This document shows, piece after piece, positions 26,508 through 36,500 of a stretch of 64,000 nt of DNA (the first letter of the stretch is position 1; every line of letters starts with the position of its first letter). Under the pieces are notes generated by a model, which saw only the letters and a list, made by a program, of their open reading frames with translations, made no database searches and had not been told where the DNA came from. The translations under genes and the position numbers were made by a program. The DNA comes from Shewanella sp. c952 (GTDB taxonomy: Bacteria; Pseudomonadota; Gammaproteobacteria; Enterobacterales; Shewanellaceae): NCBI RefSeq assembly GCF_019654975.1, contig NZ_BPEW01000016.1:1-64000 (forward strand), given 5' to 3'.

Positions 26508-29094
26508 AAAAGTCTTGCGCGAAACGCTGTAAGATCCCACCAGCTTCATAGATAGAGACCTCTTCGGCAGTATCTAGTCGGCATTTAACCGGAATATTAA
26601 CCGTTTCACCATTTTTACGCGTCATGATAACTGTTAATCCAGTACCAGGTGTACGTTCGCCAATCACATCATAGGTTTCAGTACCATCAATTTGGTAGCT
26701 ATGGCGGTTCTCGCCATGAGTGAACTCTAGCGGTAATACGCCCATACCAACGAGGTTAGTCCGGTGGATACGCTCGAAGCCTTCAGCAACAATAACTTCA
26801 ACACCAGCAAGACGCACACCTTTAGCTGCCCAGTCACGACTTGAGCCTTGACCATAATCAGCTCCAGCTATGATGATCAAAGGTTGCTTACGATCCATGT
26901 AGGTCTCAATCGCTTCCCACATGCGCGATTCAGTACCTTCTGGCTCAATACGAGCAAAAGAGCCCTGCTTAACCTCAACTTCGCCATCCTTACCCAGCTT
27001 AGTCACCATTTCATTAAACAGCTTAGGGTTGGCAAAGGTTGCACGCTGTGCGGTTAAATGATCGCCGCGGTGGGTGGCGTAGGAGTTAAAATCGACTTCA
27101 GGTAAGCCCATTTTGTCGAGATATGCGCCAGCAGCACTGTCTAGCATAATCGCATTAGAAGGCGATAGATGATCGGTAGTAATGTTATCACCCAACACAG
27201 CAAGAGGACGCATCCCCTTCATGGAGCGTTCCCCAGCTAACGCACCTTCCCAATAAGGCGGGCGGCGAATATAGGTACTCTGTGGACGCCAATCATATTG
27301 CGGATCGTTATCGGTGCCGTACTCAACTTTAATATCAAACATCGGCTCATATACTTTTCGAAATTGCTCTGGCTTAACGCTTTTGGCAATAACCGCATCA
27401 ATCTCTTCATCAGACGGCCACAGATCTTTAAGCAGAATATCCTTGCCATCAGCATCGACTCCCAGCACATCTTTTTCGATATCAAAACGGATGGTGCCGG
27501 CAATGGCATAGGCAACGACAAGCGGTGGTGATGCTAAAAATGCTTGTTTAGCATAAGGGTGAATACGACCATCAAAGTTACGATTACCCGAAAGCACCGC
27601 TGTAGAATAGAGATCGCGTTCGATAACCTCTTTTTGAATAACAGGGTCAAGCGCGCCACTCATGCCATTACAAGTGGTACAGGCAAACCCAACAATGCCG
27701 AAACCTAGCGCTTCAAGCTCAGGTAAAAGCTTGGCATCTTCAAGGTATAATTGCACCGCTTTTGAGCCTGGGGCTAGCGAAGTCTTCACCCAAGGTTTAC
27801 GCGTTAGACCTTTAGCATTAGCGTTACGAGCAAGCAACCCTGCGGCAATCACGTTACGCGGGTTTGAGGTATTAGTACAGCTGGTAATAGCCGCAATAAT
27901 ACACGCGCCGTCGGGCATTAAGCCCTCTTCGTTTTCAACGACACCACTAATGCCTTTTTCTGCCAGATCACTCGTTGATACACGGCGATGCGGATTTGAC
28001 GGACCCGCAATATTACGACCAACACTTGATAAGTCGAAACGCAGTACCCGCTCGTATTCAACTTCATTAAGCGTATCAGCCCATAAACCCGCTTGTTTGG
28101 CGTAGGTTTCGACTAACTTAACTTGCTTATCGTCACGGCCTGTCAGTGTTAAGTAATCGATGGTTTTCTCATCGATATAGAACATTGCTGCTGTCGCGCC
28201 AAATTCAGGCGTCATGTTTGAGATTGTTGCTCTATCGCCTAAAGTAAGATTAGCTGCACCTTCGCCGAAAAACTCAAGATAGGTCGACACCACTTTCTCA
28301 TTGCGCAAGAACTCAGTGATTGCAAGTACGATATCAGTAGCGGTAATACCGGCTTGACGTTTACCCACCAGCTCAACACCAACAATATCAGGTAGGCGCA
28401 TGTATGATGGACGACCTAGCATCACGCTTTCGGCCTCTAGACCACCGACTCCGATTGCAATAACGCCTAATGCGTCAACATGAGGAGTGTGGCTATCGGT
28501 GCCAACTAATGTATCAGGAAAGGCAACCCCATCCCTTGCTTGCACAACTGGTGACATCTTCTCAAGATTGATCTGATGCATAATGCCGTTACCAGGCTGG
28601 ATCACATCGATGTTTTTAAATGCAGTTTTGGTCCAGTTGATGAAATGGAACCTATCGTCATTACGTCGATCTTCGATAGCGCGGTTCTTCTCAAAGGCAT
28701 CTTTTTCAAAGCCGGCATGCTCGACCGCTAGTGAATGATCAACAATTAACTGGGTTGGCACCACAGGATTAACTTTTGAAGGGTCACCGCCTTTATCTGC
28801 AATGGCATCACGCAGACCGGCAAGATCCACCAAAGCTGTTTGGCCAAGAATATCGTGACAGACTACGCGCGCAGGATACCAAGGGAAATCCAAATCACGT
28901 TTACCTTCAATGATCTGCTTTAGGCAGTCAGTTAATGTTTCAGGGTTGCAACGACGGACTAAGTTTTCGGCATATACGCGGGAGCAATAGGGTAACTTTT
29001 TAAAGGCGTTCGGACTGATGGCATTGACGGCCGCTTCAGTATCGAAAAAATCTAACTCGGTACCAAGCAAGGGTTTACGGTAGTTGGTATTCAT
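26488..29094 (-). CDS. acnD: 2-methylcitrate dehydratase AcnD (Fe/S-dependent)
   Basis: Aconitase-family enzyme of 868 residues from the ATG at 29094 (GGAA seven bases ahead; an in-frame TTG at 29106 is weaker). The [4Fe-4S] ligands are in ITSCTNTSNP and FACTTCNGMSG. The swivel domain (GDNITTDHLSPSNAI, GADYGQGSSRDWAAKG) is complete. AcnD replaces the cofactor-free PrpD in many Shewanella, Vibrio and pseudomonad relatives and needs PrpF, encoded next. Its last six codons belong to an 18-bp tandem repeat, so the C-terminus DFLESSTI may vary between strains. Confidence 0.96.
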   Translation of the reverse strand: MNTNYRKPLLGTELDFFDTEAAVNAISPNAFKKLPYCSRVYAENLVRRCNPETLTDCLKQIIEGKRDLDFPWYPARVVCHDILGQTALVDLAGLRDAIADKGGDPSKVNPVVPTQLIVDHSLAVEHAGFEKDAFEKNRAIEDRRNDDRFHFINWTKTAFKNIDVIQPGNGIMHQINLEKMSPVVQARDGVAFPDTLVGTDSHTPHVDALGVIAIGVGGLEAESVMLGRPSYMRLPDIVGVELVGKRQAGITATDIVLAITEFLRNEKVVSTYLEFFGEGAANLTLGDRATISNMTPEFGATAAMFYIDEKTIDYLTLTGRDDKQVKLVETYAKQAGLWADTLNEVEYERVLRFDLSSVGRNIAGPSNPHRRVSTSDLAEKGISGVVENEEGLMPDGACIIAAITSCTNTSNPRNVIAAGLLARNANAKGLTRKPWVKTSLAPGSKAVQLYLEDAKLLPELEALGFGIVGFACTTCNGMSGALDPVIQKEVIERDLYSTAVLSGNRNFDGRIHPYAKQAFLASPPLVVAYAIAGTIRFDIEKDVLGVDADGKDILLKDLWPSDEEIDAVIAKSVKPEQFRKVYEPMFDIKVEYGTDNDPQYDWRPQSTYIRRPPYWEGALAGERSMKGMRPLAVLGDNITTDHLSPSNAIMLDSAAGAYLDKMGLPEVDFNSYATHRGDHLTAQRATFANPKLFNEMVTKLGKDGEVEVKQGSFARIEPEGTESRMWEAIETYMDRKQPLIIIAGADYGQGSSRDWAAKGVRLAGVEVIVAEGFERIHRTNLVGMGVLPLEFTHGENRHSYQIDGTETYDVIGERTPGTGLTVIMTRKNGETVNIPVKCRLDTAEEVSIYEAGGILQRFAQDFLESSTI

Positions 29095-29256
29095 AGGGCG
29101 TTCCAATTCTATGCTGACATTCAGAGTACTAATATCACCACAATTAAAGGTTTAACCCATAGGAGTGAATTTATTTAATAACTAAATATCGTTTATTCTT
29201 ATAAAGTTAAAGAAATAAAAGACAGTGGCTCACTGCCTTTTATGCAATTCCTACGA

Positions 29257-30381
29257 TTATCTTTCACTGATAGGAGAAACCGTACGTGGCTCACTGCCGG
29301 TGTAATCTGCGCTTGGGCGAATGATGCGGTTATTAGTGCGCTGCTCCATTACATGTGCAGCCCAACCTGTTAGGCGCGAGCATACAAATATCGGCGTAAA
29401 TAATTTAGTCGGAATACCCATGAAATGGTAAGCGGAAGCATGGAAGAAGTCAGCATTACAAAATAGCTTCTTGGTGTCCCACATAAACTCTTCACAGGCG
29501 ACAGAGATATCGTATAGCGATGTATCACCGTTCTCGGCAGCGAGTTTTTCAGACCAAGCTTTAATAATTACATTACGTGGATCAGAGGTGCGGTAGATTG
29601 CGTGGCCAAAGCCCATGATTTTTTCTTTACGCTCAAGCATACCGGCCATTTGTGCTTTAGCATCGCTCGGAGAGCTAAATCGCTGGATCATATCCATTGC
29701 AGCTTCGTTTGCACCACCATGCAGTGGGCCACGCAAAGTGCCAATTGCACCAGTAATACAAGAGTACATATCGGACAAGGTTGATGCACAAACTCGTGCT
29801 GTAAAGGTCGATGCGTTGAATTCATGTTCAGCATATAGGATTAACGATACATCCATAACTCGTCTATGTTGCTCTGAAGGCGCCTTACCATTCAACAAAT
29901 GTAGGAAGTGACCACCAATCGAATCCTCATTAGTCACACAATCAATCTCAACACCTTCATGGGAGAATTTGTACCAGTAGCACATAATTGCCGGAAATGC
30001 TGCCAGCAGTCGATTAGCAGCTTTGTTCTGCTCTGAAAAGTCGGCTTCAGGTTCTAAGTTTCCGAGAAATGAACAGCCAGTGCGCATAACATCCATAGGA
30101 TGTGCATCAGCAGGAATACGTTGTAAAACCTCCTTTAATGCTTGAGGTAAGTCGCGTTGAGCAAACAACTCAGTCTTATAATGATCAAGTTCCGTTTGAT
30201 TAGGTAATTCACCGTTAAACAGTAAGTAAGCAACCTCTTCAAACGTTGCATTGTCAGCAAGGTCTGAGACATCGTAGCCGCAGTACGTCAGACCAGACCC
30301 TGATTTACCCACTGTACAGAGTGCAGTTTCACCAGCACTTTGACCACGAAGACCCGCACCACTCAATTTTTTATCAACCAT
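29257..30381 (-). CDS. prpC: 2-methylcitrate synthase
   Basis: 374 residues from the ATG at 30381, which has AAGGAATACTGTC ahead; an in-frame upstream ATG gives six more residues. Citrate-synthase fold with the catalytic His in LRGGANEAAM-type and GFGHAIYRTSDPR contexts and the Arg/Asp region RPSADYTGSEPRTV. The sequence GKSGSGLTYCGYDVSDLA near the start and operon context point to methylcitrate synthase, condensing propionyl-CoA with oxaloacetate, and not to the housekeeping gltA type. Confidence 0.95.
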   Translation of the reverse strand: MVDKKLSGAGLRGQSAGETALCTVGKSGSGLTYCGYDVSDLADNATFEEVAYLLFNGELPNQTELDHYKTELFAQRDLPQALKEVLQRIPADAHPMDVMRTGCSFLGNLEPEADFSEQNKAANRLLAAFPAIMCYWYKFSHEGVEIDCVTNEDSIGGHFLHLLNGKAPSEQHRRVMDVSLILYAEHEFNASTFTARVCASTLSDMYSCITGAIGTLRGPLHGGANEAAMDMIQRFSSPSDAKAQMAGMLERKEKIMGFGHAIYRTSDPRNVIIKAWSEKLAAENGDTSLYDISVACEEFMWDTKKLFCNADFFHASAYHFMGIPTKLFTPIFVCSRLTGWAAHVMEQRTNNRIIRPSADYTGSEPRTVSPISER

Positions 30382-30559
30382 GACAGTATTCCTTTTCAAT
30401 TTGTATTGCTGGTGGCTTAACTTAAAGAACTAAGCCCCGCATTTTTATATTTTTTTGCTTATGTCAGCTCCTCAATGCTACGAGGTTTAATTGCTGCCAC
30501 AAGTTGTAAGGTTTGGCTGCCTAATGACAGCCATTTTTAATCATTAAATTTTTTAGTAA

Positions 30560-31438
30560 TTAGAGATTCTTACCTTCGGCAAACAAGCTATCTAGCTTCT
30601 GCTCATAGTCGTGATAACCAAGGTAATCATAGAGATCCATACGTGTTTGCATTGTATCAACCACCGCTTTTTGATCGCCATGTTCAAGAATCGAGCTGTA
30701 TACCATCTCAGCCGCTTTGTTCATCGCTCTAAATGCACTTAATGGGTACAACACCATTGAAGCGCCCCACTCGCCTAATTGCTCCTTGTTCCACAGTTCG
30801 GTTTGACCAAACTCGGTAATGTTGGCAAGAATCGGTACATCCAGTGCATCGCTAAATGCGCGGTAATGCTCTTCGGTCTTTACTGCTTCAGCAAAAATAC
30901 CGTCAGCGCCTGCTGCAACATACGCTTTAGCACGTGCAATAGCGGCATCAAGACCCTCTTGTGCGAATGAATCTGTTCGCGCCATGATAAAAAAGTCAGC
31001 GTCTGTGCGAGCATCAACGGCCGCTTTAATACGATCAACCATCTCTGCAGTTGAAACGATCTCTTTATTTGGTCGGTGACCACAGCGTTTCTGCGCAACT
31101 TGATCTTCCATGTGCACAGCGGCAGCACCCGCTTTTTCCATATCACGAATGGTTTTAGCAATATTAAACGCGCCACCCCAACCCGTATCAATATCGACCA
31201 TTAACGGTAAGTCACAAGCAGAAGTGATTCGCTGTACATCAACAATCACGTCATTCAATGAGGTCATACCCAGATCAGGTAAACCATAAGAGGCATTAGC
31301 GACGCCGCCACCTGATAGGTATATAGCCTGATGCCCAATCTTTTTTGCCATCATGGCTGAGTAAGCATTGATGGTACCGACTATTTGTAATGGACTATTG
31401 GCTGCTAAGGCCTCACGAAACTTCTTACCTGCGCTCAT
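30560..31438 (-). CDS. prpB: methylisocitrate lyase
   Basis: 292-residue member of the PEP mutase/isocitrate lyase superfamily. The catalytic loop is [15 protein letters not shown] near residue 115, the Mg-binding Asp residues are in [11 protein letters not shown], and [10 protein letters not shown] follows. It cleaves 2-methylisocitrate to pyruvate and succinate, the last step of the cycle. ATG at 31438 preceded by AGGGAGC. It is the first enzyme gene behind the GntR regulator, 128 bases away, and all four enzymes share its strand. Confidence 0.96.
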   Translation of the reverse strand: MSAGKKFREALAANSPLQIVGTINAYSAMMAKKIGHQAIYLSGGGVANASYGLPDLGMTSLNDVIVDVQRITSACDLPLMVDIDTGWGGAFNIAKTIRDMEKAGAAAVHMEDQVAQKRCGHRPNKEIVSTAEMVDRIKAAVDARTDADFFIMARTDSFAQEGLDAAIARAKAYVAAGADGIFAEAVKTEEHYRAFSDALDVPILANITEFGQTELWNKEQLGEWGASMVLYPLSAFRAMNKAAEMVYSSILEHGDQKAVVDTMQTRMDLYDYLGYHDYEQKLDSLFAEGKNL

Positions 31439-31566
31439 GTGATGCTCCCTTTGTTATGGCTCAACTAACTTGTAATTATTCAGTGCTGTAACAAGCTAGA
31501 TTAAAGAAAAATAAATTAGTGATTTAACTGTCTATTGATTACAACTTTATGGTTCAAGATTAACTT

Positions 31567-32226
31567 CTATAAATTCAGCTTATTTTCGATACTCGATTTT
31601 GAGTACAGAATGTGGCGGCGCATCAGCATCTCGGCAAGTTCTGCATCGCGATTACAGATAGCTTGAACAATATGTTTATGCTCATCGAATGCCGTTGTTA
31701 CCCGCGGACCACTCATGCCTAACTGCACACGGTACATACGTACCAAGTGATAAATACCATCGGTTAACATAGAAATAAGGTGCTTATTTTTACTGCCGAG
31801 GATGATGCGATAATGAAAATCGACATCTCCTGCTTCTTGGTAGTATGTCTGGCCAGACTGGACTTTATCGAAATGACTATTGAGTAATGACTGTAGATCG
31901 ACTATTTCATCATCAGTCATATTCTGCGCCGCGAGTCGAGCCGCCATTCCCTCAAGTGACTCTCTTACCTGATAAAGCTCTACAAGCCCTTCAGGGGTTA
32001 AGGTGACAACTCTTGCGCCAACATTTGCTTTACGCTCAACCAAATGGCTCGCCTCTAAACGATTAATCGCTTCTCTGACGACTGCTCGACTAACAGCATA
32101 TTTTGTCGACAACTCTGTTTCACTTAACTTAGAGCCAGCAGCAACATCGCCTTCTACGATGTCTTTTCGTAGTTGGAAAAAAGTCTTATCTGCTGCTGTG
32201 ACGGGCTGTTCAGTAAAAAAGGTCAT
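31567..32226 (-). CDS. GntR-family (FadR subfamily) regulator of the prp operon
   Basis: 219 residues: an N-terminal winged helix (FFQLRKDIVEGDVAAGSKLSETELSTKYAVSRAVVREAINRL) and a C-terminal FCD helical ligand domain (EAGDVDFHYRIILGSKNKHL, with the His/Asp metal pocket). It heads the operon, so it probably controls the methylcitrate genes in response to a propionate-derived metabolite. Enterobacteria use a sigma54 activator (PrpR) for this task; the GntR arrangement is typical of Shewanella-like and other lineages. Two TTGTCGACAA palindromes lie just upstream. Confidence 0.9.
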   Translation of the reverse strand: MTFFTEQPVTAADKTFFQLRKDIVEGDVAAGSKLSETELSTKYAVSRAVVREAINRLEASHLVERKANVGARVVTLTPEGLVELYQVRESLEGMAARLAAQNMTDDEIVDLQSLLNSHFDKVQSGQTYYQEAGDVDFHYRIILGSKNKHLISMLTDGIYHLVRMYRVQLGMSGPRVTTAFDEHKHIVQAICNRDAELAEMLMRRHILYSKSSIENKLNL

Positions 32227-32254
32227 ATAAATAGGCTTGATAGTTTAAAACTGG

Positions 32255-32266
32255 ATTGTCGACAAT
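32255..32266. promoter_or_regulatory. operator 1, ATTGTCGACAAT
   Basis: Perfect 12-bp palindrome 29 bases upstream of the gntR start. The core fits the T-GT-n-AC-A layout of FadR-subfamily sites. Centre at 32260.5. Confidence 0.75.
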
Positions 32267-32306
32267 TTATCGCCATTATGTGACCAAGTCAACACTTTGA
32301 GGCAAT

Positions 32307-32318
32307 ATTGTCGACAAA
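32307..32318. promoter_or_regulatory. operator 2, ATTGTCGACAAA
   Basis: The same 10-bp palindrome TTGTCGACAA (32308-32317), exactly 52 bases (about five helical turns) from operator 1, so the two would face the same side of the DNA. Confidence 0.75.
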
Positions 32319-32590
32319 GATGCAGTAACACCGATGGTACACGATGAAGCAAAAGGTAATAGATTAGGCAGGTTTAATTTACATTGAATTGGGCTAGCAC
32401 TAAGCCGTACTGATAGACATTTAGGGTTGTCGTAAATCAATATTAAACAATAATAATCATTGACTTAATCGGTGCGCACAACTGGAATGCAGCCACTTAC
32501 CTAACACGGATAAGTCGCTAACACAAATCGTTGTACTCTACTCATAGACGATGATTTTAAGTAGACGGTTGCTGAATGCAACAGGTTGTA

Positions 32591-32601
32591 GTGTCGACAA
32601 T
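32591..32601. promoter_or_regulatory. possible operator 3, GTGTCGACAAT
   Basis: A third near-identical palindrome (TGTCGACA core), 284 bases beyond operator 2 and five bases past the stop codon of the lipoprotein gene. The 32227-32606 gap (380 bases) otherwise shows no gene. Could be an auxiliary looping site or chance. Confidence 0.4.
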
Positions 32602-32606
32602 CTTCC

Positions 32607-33101
32607 CTAGTATTGTTCGATTAAGTGAGTCAAGGCGTTAGTCGATGATGAAGCGGACACCGGTCCGTTATCAGATACAAACGCTGCTTGCATGCCATAA
32701 AATTTTGTCATCGTTACTGCATAAGTAACATCAAGCTCAGCACTCATCACCTTTTGCTCCGCCCTGTTAACGTTATCAAGAGCATCGGCGCAATCACCAG
32801 CAGTATAAGGTCGGCCACTTTTTTGATTAAGTGCATCAAAGGAGTGCAAATACTTTCTAGACTCAGCAGCTAACAAGACGGCCTTAGCTTGGGATAAGTC
32901 AACCTCAGCTGAAGTAAGTTTCTTCTGTTTGCTTAGTAAATCAAAATTACGTTTGTTTTCTAGATTTAAGTTCGATGCTTGCTGGACGCTATCGTTTGTT
33001 AACCCAGTAAAAATAGCACTCTCTTTACCAGAGCAACCGGCGACCATAACACCGCAAACACCGCTAATAATAGCACCAGCCAAAGGTGTATTTTTGATCA
33101 T
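32607..33101 (-). CDS. putative lipoprotein, family not recognised
   Basis: 164 residues with a signal peptide and lipobox VAGC (Cys23). The mature part is helical with heptad-like stretches (LENKRNFDLLSKQKKLTSAEVDLSQAKAVLLAAES), suggesting a coiled coil, and ends in a Ser/Asn-rich tail. I do not recognise the family; it might resemble the periplasmic helical part of an efflux outer-membrane factor, but no barrel is present. It lies alone between the prp operon and the RND operon, all on the same strand. Confidence 0.65.
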   Translation of the reverse strand: MIKNTPLAGAIISGVCGVMVAGCSGKESAIFTGLTNDSVQQASNLNLENKRNFDLLSKQKKLTSAEVDLSQAKAVLLAAESRKYLHSFDALNQKSGRPYTAGDCADALDNVNRAEQKVMSAELDVTYAVTMTKFYGMQAAFVSDNGPVSASSSTNALTHLIEQY

Positions 33102-33335
33102 AGCCTAAACCTCGTCAGCTTTATAACACCAGCGCTACTGTTTGAGTCACTGGTTAATTTACAATCAATATACGCCGTTTGTTCAAAAGTCATACTCGTA
33201 ACTTTACTAGGAAAACATATAGGTTGATTAAACTTTGACAGCGCGCAAACATCTTAGGCTAGCTAATCAATGAGCCAGCCGATTACCTTGCTTTCTATAC
33301 AATGTATAAAATCTAGTTAGCCATCGTTGAGATAT

Positions 33336-33367
33336 AAAAAACCGCACACTTACTAAGCCAGTGTGCG
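33336..33367 (-). terminator. terminator of the first RND operon
   Basis: Reading the - strand: CGCACACT-GGCTTAGTA-AGTGTGCG followed by GTTTTTT. It begins 23 bases past the permease stop. Confidence 0.85.
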
Positions 33368-33389
33368 ATTTATAACTGCAATTGTGATG

Positions 33390-36300
33390 TTATGCGGATC
33401 GCACTCGATGAATAACCGTGTACATTACAGGTGTCACGATCAAAGTAAGAATTGTCGCAAAGGTTAAACCAGCCATCATAGCCACTGCCATCGCTTGAAA
33501 AAATCCATCAGTGATTAACGGGATCATACCTAAAACGGTGGTCACCGCTGCCATACTCACAGGTCGAACCCTTGACACAGAAGCATCGATTACCGCCAGG
33601 TAATCTTCTTTACCTTCATGGATCTGTAGCTTTATCTCTTCGACTAATACAATAGCATTCTTAATTAGCATTCCAGTTAAACTCATGGTGCCAAGCAATG
33701 CTAAGAAAGTAAAAGGCATATTCGCGGTATAAAGCCCCACAACGACACCGATTATCGCAAATGGTACAACTGTCCATATCACCGCAGCATCTTTAAAAGA
33801 GCTAAAAAGCAACACTGTAATAAGGATCATTACCACATAACCACCACCAAGCTTCTCGCCCAAGGCAACCAGTGCATCCATTGAAGTTTCATGTTTGCCG
33901 CCCCAATGCATTGAGTAGCCTTCTGGAAGTTGTATTGCTTCAACCTCTGCCATAAAAGACTTTTGCACCGCCGCAGTGGTTAATGCTCCCATTTGATCTT
34001 CATCAGTCATTGCCATAATAGTACGCACGCGATCTCGGCGCATGATGACAGGATCTTCAAACTCAATTTCAAAACGGTGAACTACCTGAGATAAGCTGAC
34101 ATATTTATTAAGCTGATGACTCCATATTTGTAGCTCCATGACGCCATTGATATCAGTTCTCTCAATTTCTGGAGGACGTACAACAATTGGCATTAGATCT
34201 GCGCCATCACGGTACAAACCGACAGCACGACCAGAGAAGTTAGCCAGTAATACACTATCTACCTGCGCTTTACTGATCCCAAGAACTCTCGCGGCTTCAA
34301 CGTTAAATACTGGACGTACAACTTTGGTACGCTCACGCCAGTCGTCACGGACTGCAGTCGCCCCTTGGTGTGAAACCATAATCGCTTTAGCCTTAGCGGA
34401 CAGATCGCGTAACACATCAGGATCTGGTCCTTGGAAACGAGCTTCAATACGACCATCTGGTGCAGGACCCATTTCAAAACGCTTAAAGTTATAATTTGCA
34501 CCGGCAAAGTTAGATTCAAGCATGCTACGCACATCACGCATCACATCAAGCAGCTTGTCCATGTCTTTGACAGTAATCATTAGATTGCCGTAGTTGTTGT
34601 ACATTTTTTCAGGCTTGTAAGCCAGCATGAAACGCACATGACCACCACCGACACTTGAAGCAACTTGGATTACCTCTGGATGGCTTAATACTACCTCCTC
34701 CATTGCCTTTATTTCTGCTGCTGTTGCACGAATATCGGTGTTGTATGGCAGCCACGTATCAACCATAAATTTAGGTAAGTTCATTGGTGGGAAGAATTCA
34801 TTCTTCAACATACCAAAGCCTTTTACAGAACCTAAGAGTAATATAACCAGTAACAGCATGGTTTTTTTTCGATGGCGAATACACCCTTTTAAGAATTTTC
34901 TGTATGAGGTAAAAACAACACTTTTATAGGGATCGACCTCTTCGCCTTCTGCTGCTGACTTTTCATTTTTGAAAAACATAGCAGATAAGAACGGTGTAGT
35001 GGTAATTGCGGTGATCCAACTTAAAGTTAACGATATCAAAACCACCCAAAACAACGTACCAATCAATTCACCAGAAATATCTTCAGACAGGCCTATCGGT
35101 GCAAATGCAGTCACTGCAATGACTGTCGCGCCAAGTAACGGCCACTTTGTTTGCTCAACAATATCAATGGCAGCTCGGAAGCGATTTCTACCACGTTGCA
35201 TGCCAACTAAAATTCCCTCTACGACGACTATCGCGTTATCTACCAGCATGCCAAGGGCGATAATCAAAGCGCCTAACGAGATCCTTTGTAGATCTATGCC
35301 CATCTGCTCCATAAAGATAAACGTACCTGTCACAGAAAGGATCAGTACCATACCGATAATGACACCGCTTTTTAAACCCATTGTTAGCAGCAATACTGCA
35401 ATAACTATCGCGACAGCTTCAACAAGGCTCCATACAAACCCATCAACCGCTTTCTCAACTTGCACCGGTTGGTTATAGATATTCTCCATCTCTATGCCGA
35501 TAGGTTGTTTATTGAGCATGCCATCTATGTGAGCTTGCACCCGATCACCGACTTCAATCACATTCTCACCTGGCATAAACGATACACCAAACTCAAGTGC
35601 TGGTAGGCCATTCATTGACATCAGTTTAGTGGGTACTTCTACGTAACCACGGCTAATGTCGGCCACATCACCGAGTAATATTCTAGCGTCTGAACCAACA
35701 GGGCTAATAACAAGATCTCTGAGTTCGCTAACATCTTGAAATTCGCCAGTAGGAAATAGCCTTACGGTATCATTTTGAATTCGAATACGACCCGCATTTG
35801 AGACGCTGTTCTGGTTTTGCAATAATGCAGCAATATGATCAATCGGAATATTCAGCGCCGATATTTTGCTAGTTGAGATCTCGATAAAAACTTGTTGCTG
35901 CTGAACGCCTCCAATAACAACTTTACTGACACCATCAAGCGTGACGACATCACGTCTAAGCTGGTCGGCAAATTGCTCCAGCTCAGCCATATCATAGCCT
36001 TTACCGGTAATGCCCCAAATCATGCCATAAACATCACCAAAGTCATCGTTAACTATCGGTTTCCCAGCACCTGGTGGTAAGGCTCTTAGATCACCTATTT
36101 TCCGACGCACTTCGTCCCAAATCTGTGGAAGATGTAAACTGGTGTACTCAGACTCCATCATCACATCAACTTGTGATAGGCCAGCTGTACTCACCGATTT
36201 GATCCATTTAACAGAAGGTAACTGTTGTAACGCATTCTCTATTAAAAGTGTGACCTCTTCCTCTACTTGCTCAGGAGACGCACCGGGGTAACTGGTTACA

Positions 36301-36500
36301 ATCAATGCAGATCGCGGAGTAAACTCCGGATCTTCTAGTCGACCTAGATCTTTGAACGCTAAGATCCCGCCCACCAGCAACACCATAATGATCAACCAAC
36401 TTACCACAGAGTTACGCATTGAGTAGCCAGCGATGCCTCCATCTCTGCACTCTTCTTCCACGTTTTCAGGCATTTTCTGTTGTTTCGACATAGTAGACAT
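33390..36500 (-). CDS. RND efflux permease (first system)
   Basis: 1036-residue RND pump with the usual duplicated layout: an N-terminal helix (about 28-48), a large periplasmic loop, six helices, a second loop and six helices. The proton-relay motif in TM4 is MLVDNAIVVVEG, i.e. Asp-Asn where AcrB has Asp-Asp. Its ATG overlaps the adaptor stop (TAATG). No outer-membrane factor is encoded in this operon, so a shared TolC-like protein, or the OMF at 39151, would be needed. Drug-type substrates are likely but unproven. Confidence 0.92.
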   Translation of the reverse strand: MSTMSKQQKMPENVEEECRDGGIAGYSMRNSVVSWLIIMVLLVGGILAFKDLGRLEDPEFTPRSALIVTSYPGASPEQVEEEVTLLIENALQQLPSVKWIKSVSTAGLSQVDVMMESEYTSLHLPQIWDEVRRKIGDLRALPPGAGKPIVNDDFGDVYGMIWGITGKGYDMAELEQFADQLRRDVVTLDGVSKVVIGGVQQQQVFIEISTSKISALNIPIDHIAALLQNQNSVSNAGRIRIQNDTVRLFPTGEFQDVSELRDLVISPVGSDARILLGDVADISRGYVEVPTKLMSMNGLPALEFGVSFMPGENVIEVGDRVQAHIDGMLNKQPIGIEMENIYNQPVQVEKAVDGFVWSLVEAVAIVIAVLLLTMGLKSGVIIGMVLILSVTGTFIFMEQMGIDLQRISLGALIIALGMLVDNAIVVVEGILVGMQRGRNRFRAAIDIVEQTKWPLLGATVIAVTAFAPIGLSEDISGELIGTLFWVVLISLTLSWITAITTTPFLSAMFFKNEKSAAEGEEVDPYKSVVFTSYRKFLKGCIRHRKKTMLLLVILLLGSVKGFGMLKNEFFPPMNLPKFMVDTWLPYNTDIRATAAEIKAMEEVVLSHPEVIQVASSVGGGHVRFMLAYKPEKMYNNYGNLMITVKDMDKLLDVMRDVRSMLESNFAGANYNFKRFEMGPAPDGRIEARFQGPDPDVLRDLSAKAKAIMVSHQGATAVRDDWRERTKVVRPVFNVEAARVLGISKAQVDSVLLANFSGRAVGLYRDGADLMPIVVRPPEIERTDINGVMELQIWSHQLNKYVSLSQVVHRFEIEFEDPVIMRRDRVRTIMAMTDEDQMGALTTAAVQKSFMAEVEAIQLPEGYSMHWGGKHETSMDALVALGEKLGGGYVVMILITVLLFSSFKDAAVIWTVVPFAIIGVVVGLYTANMPFTFLALLGTMSLTGMLIKNAIVLVEEIKLQIHEGKEDYLAVIDASVSRVRPVSMAAVTTVLGMIPLITDGFFQAMAVAMMAGLTFATILTLIVTPVMYTVIHRVRSA

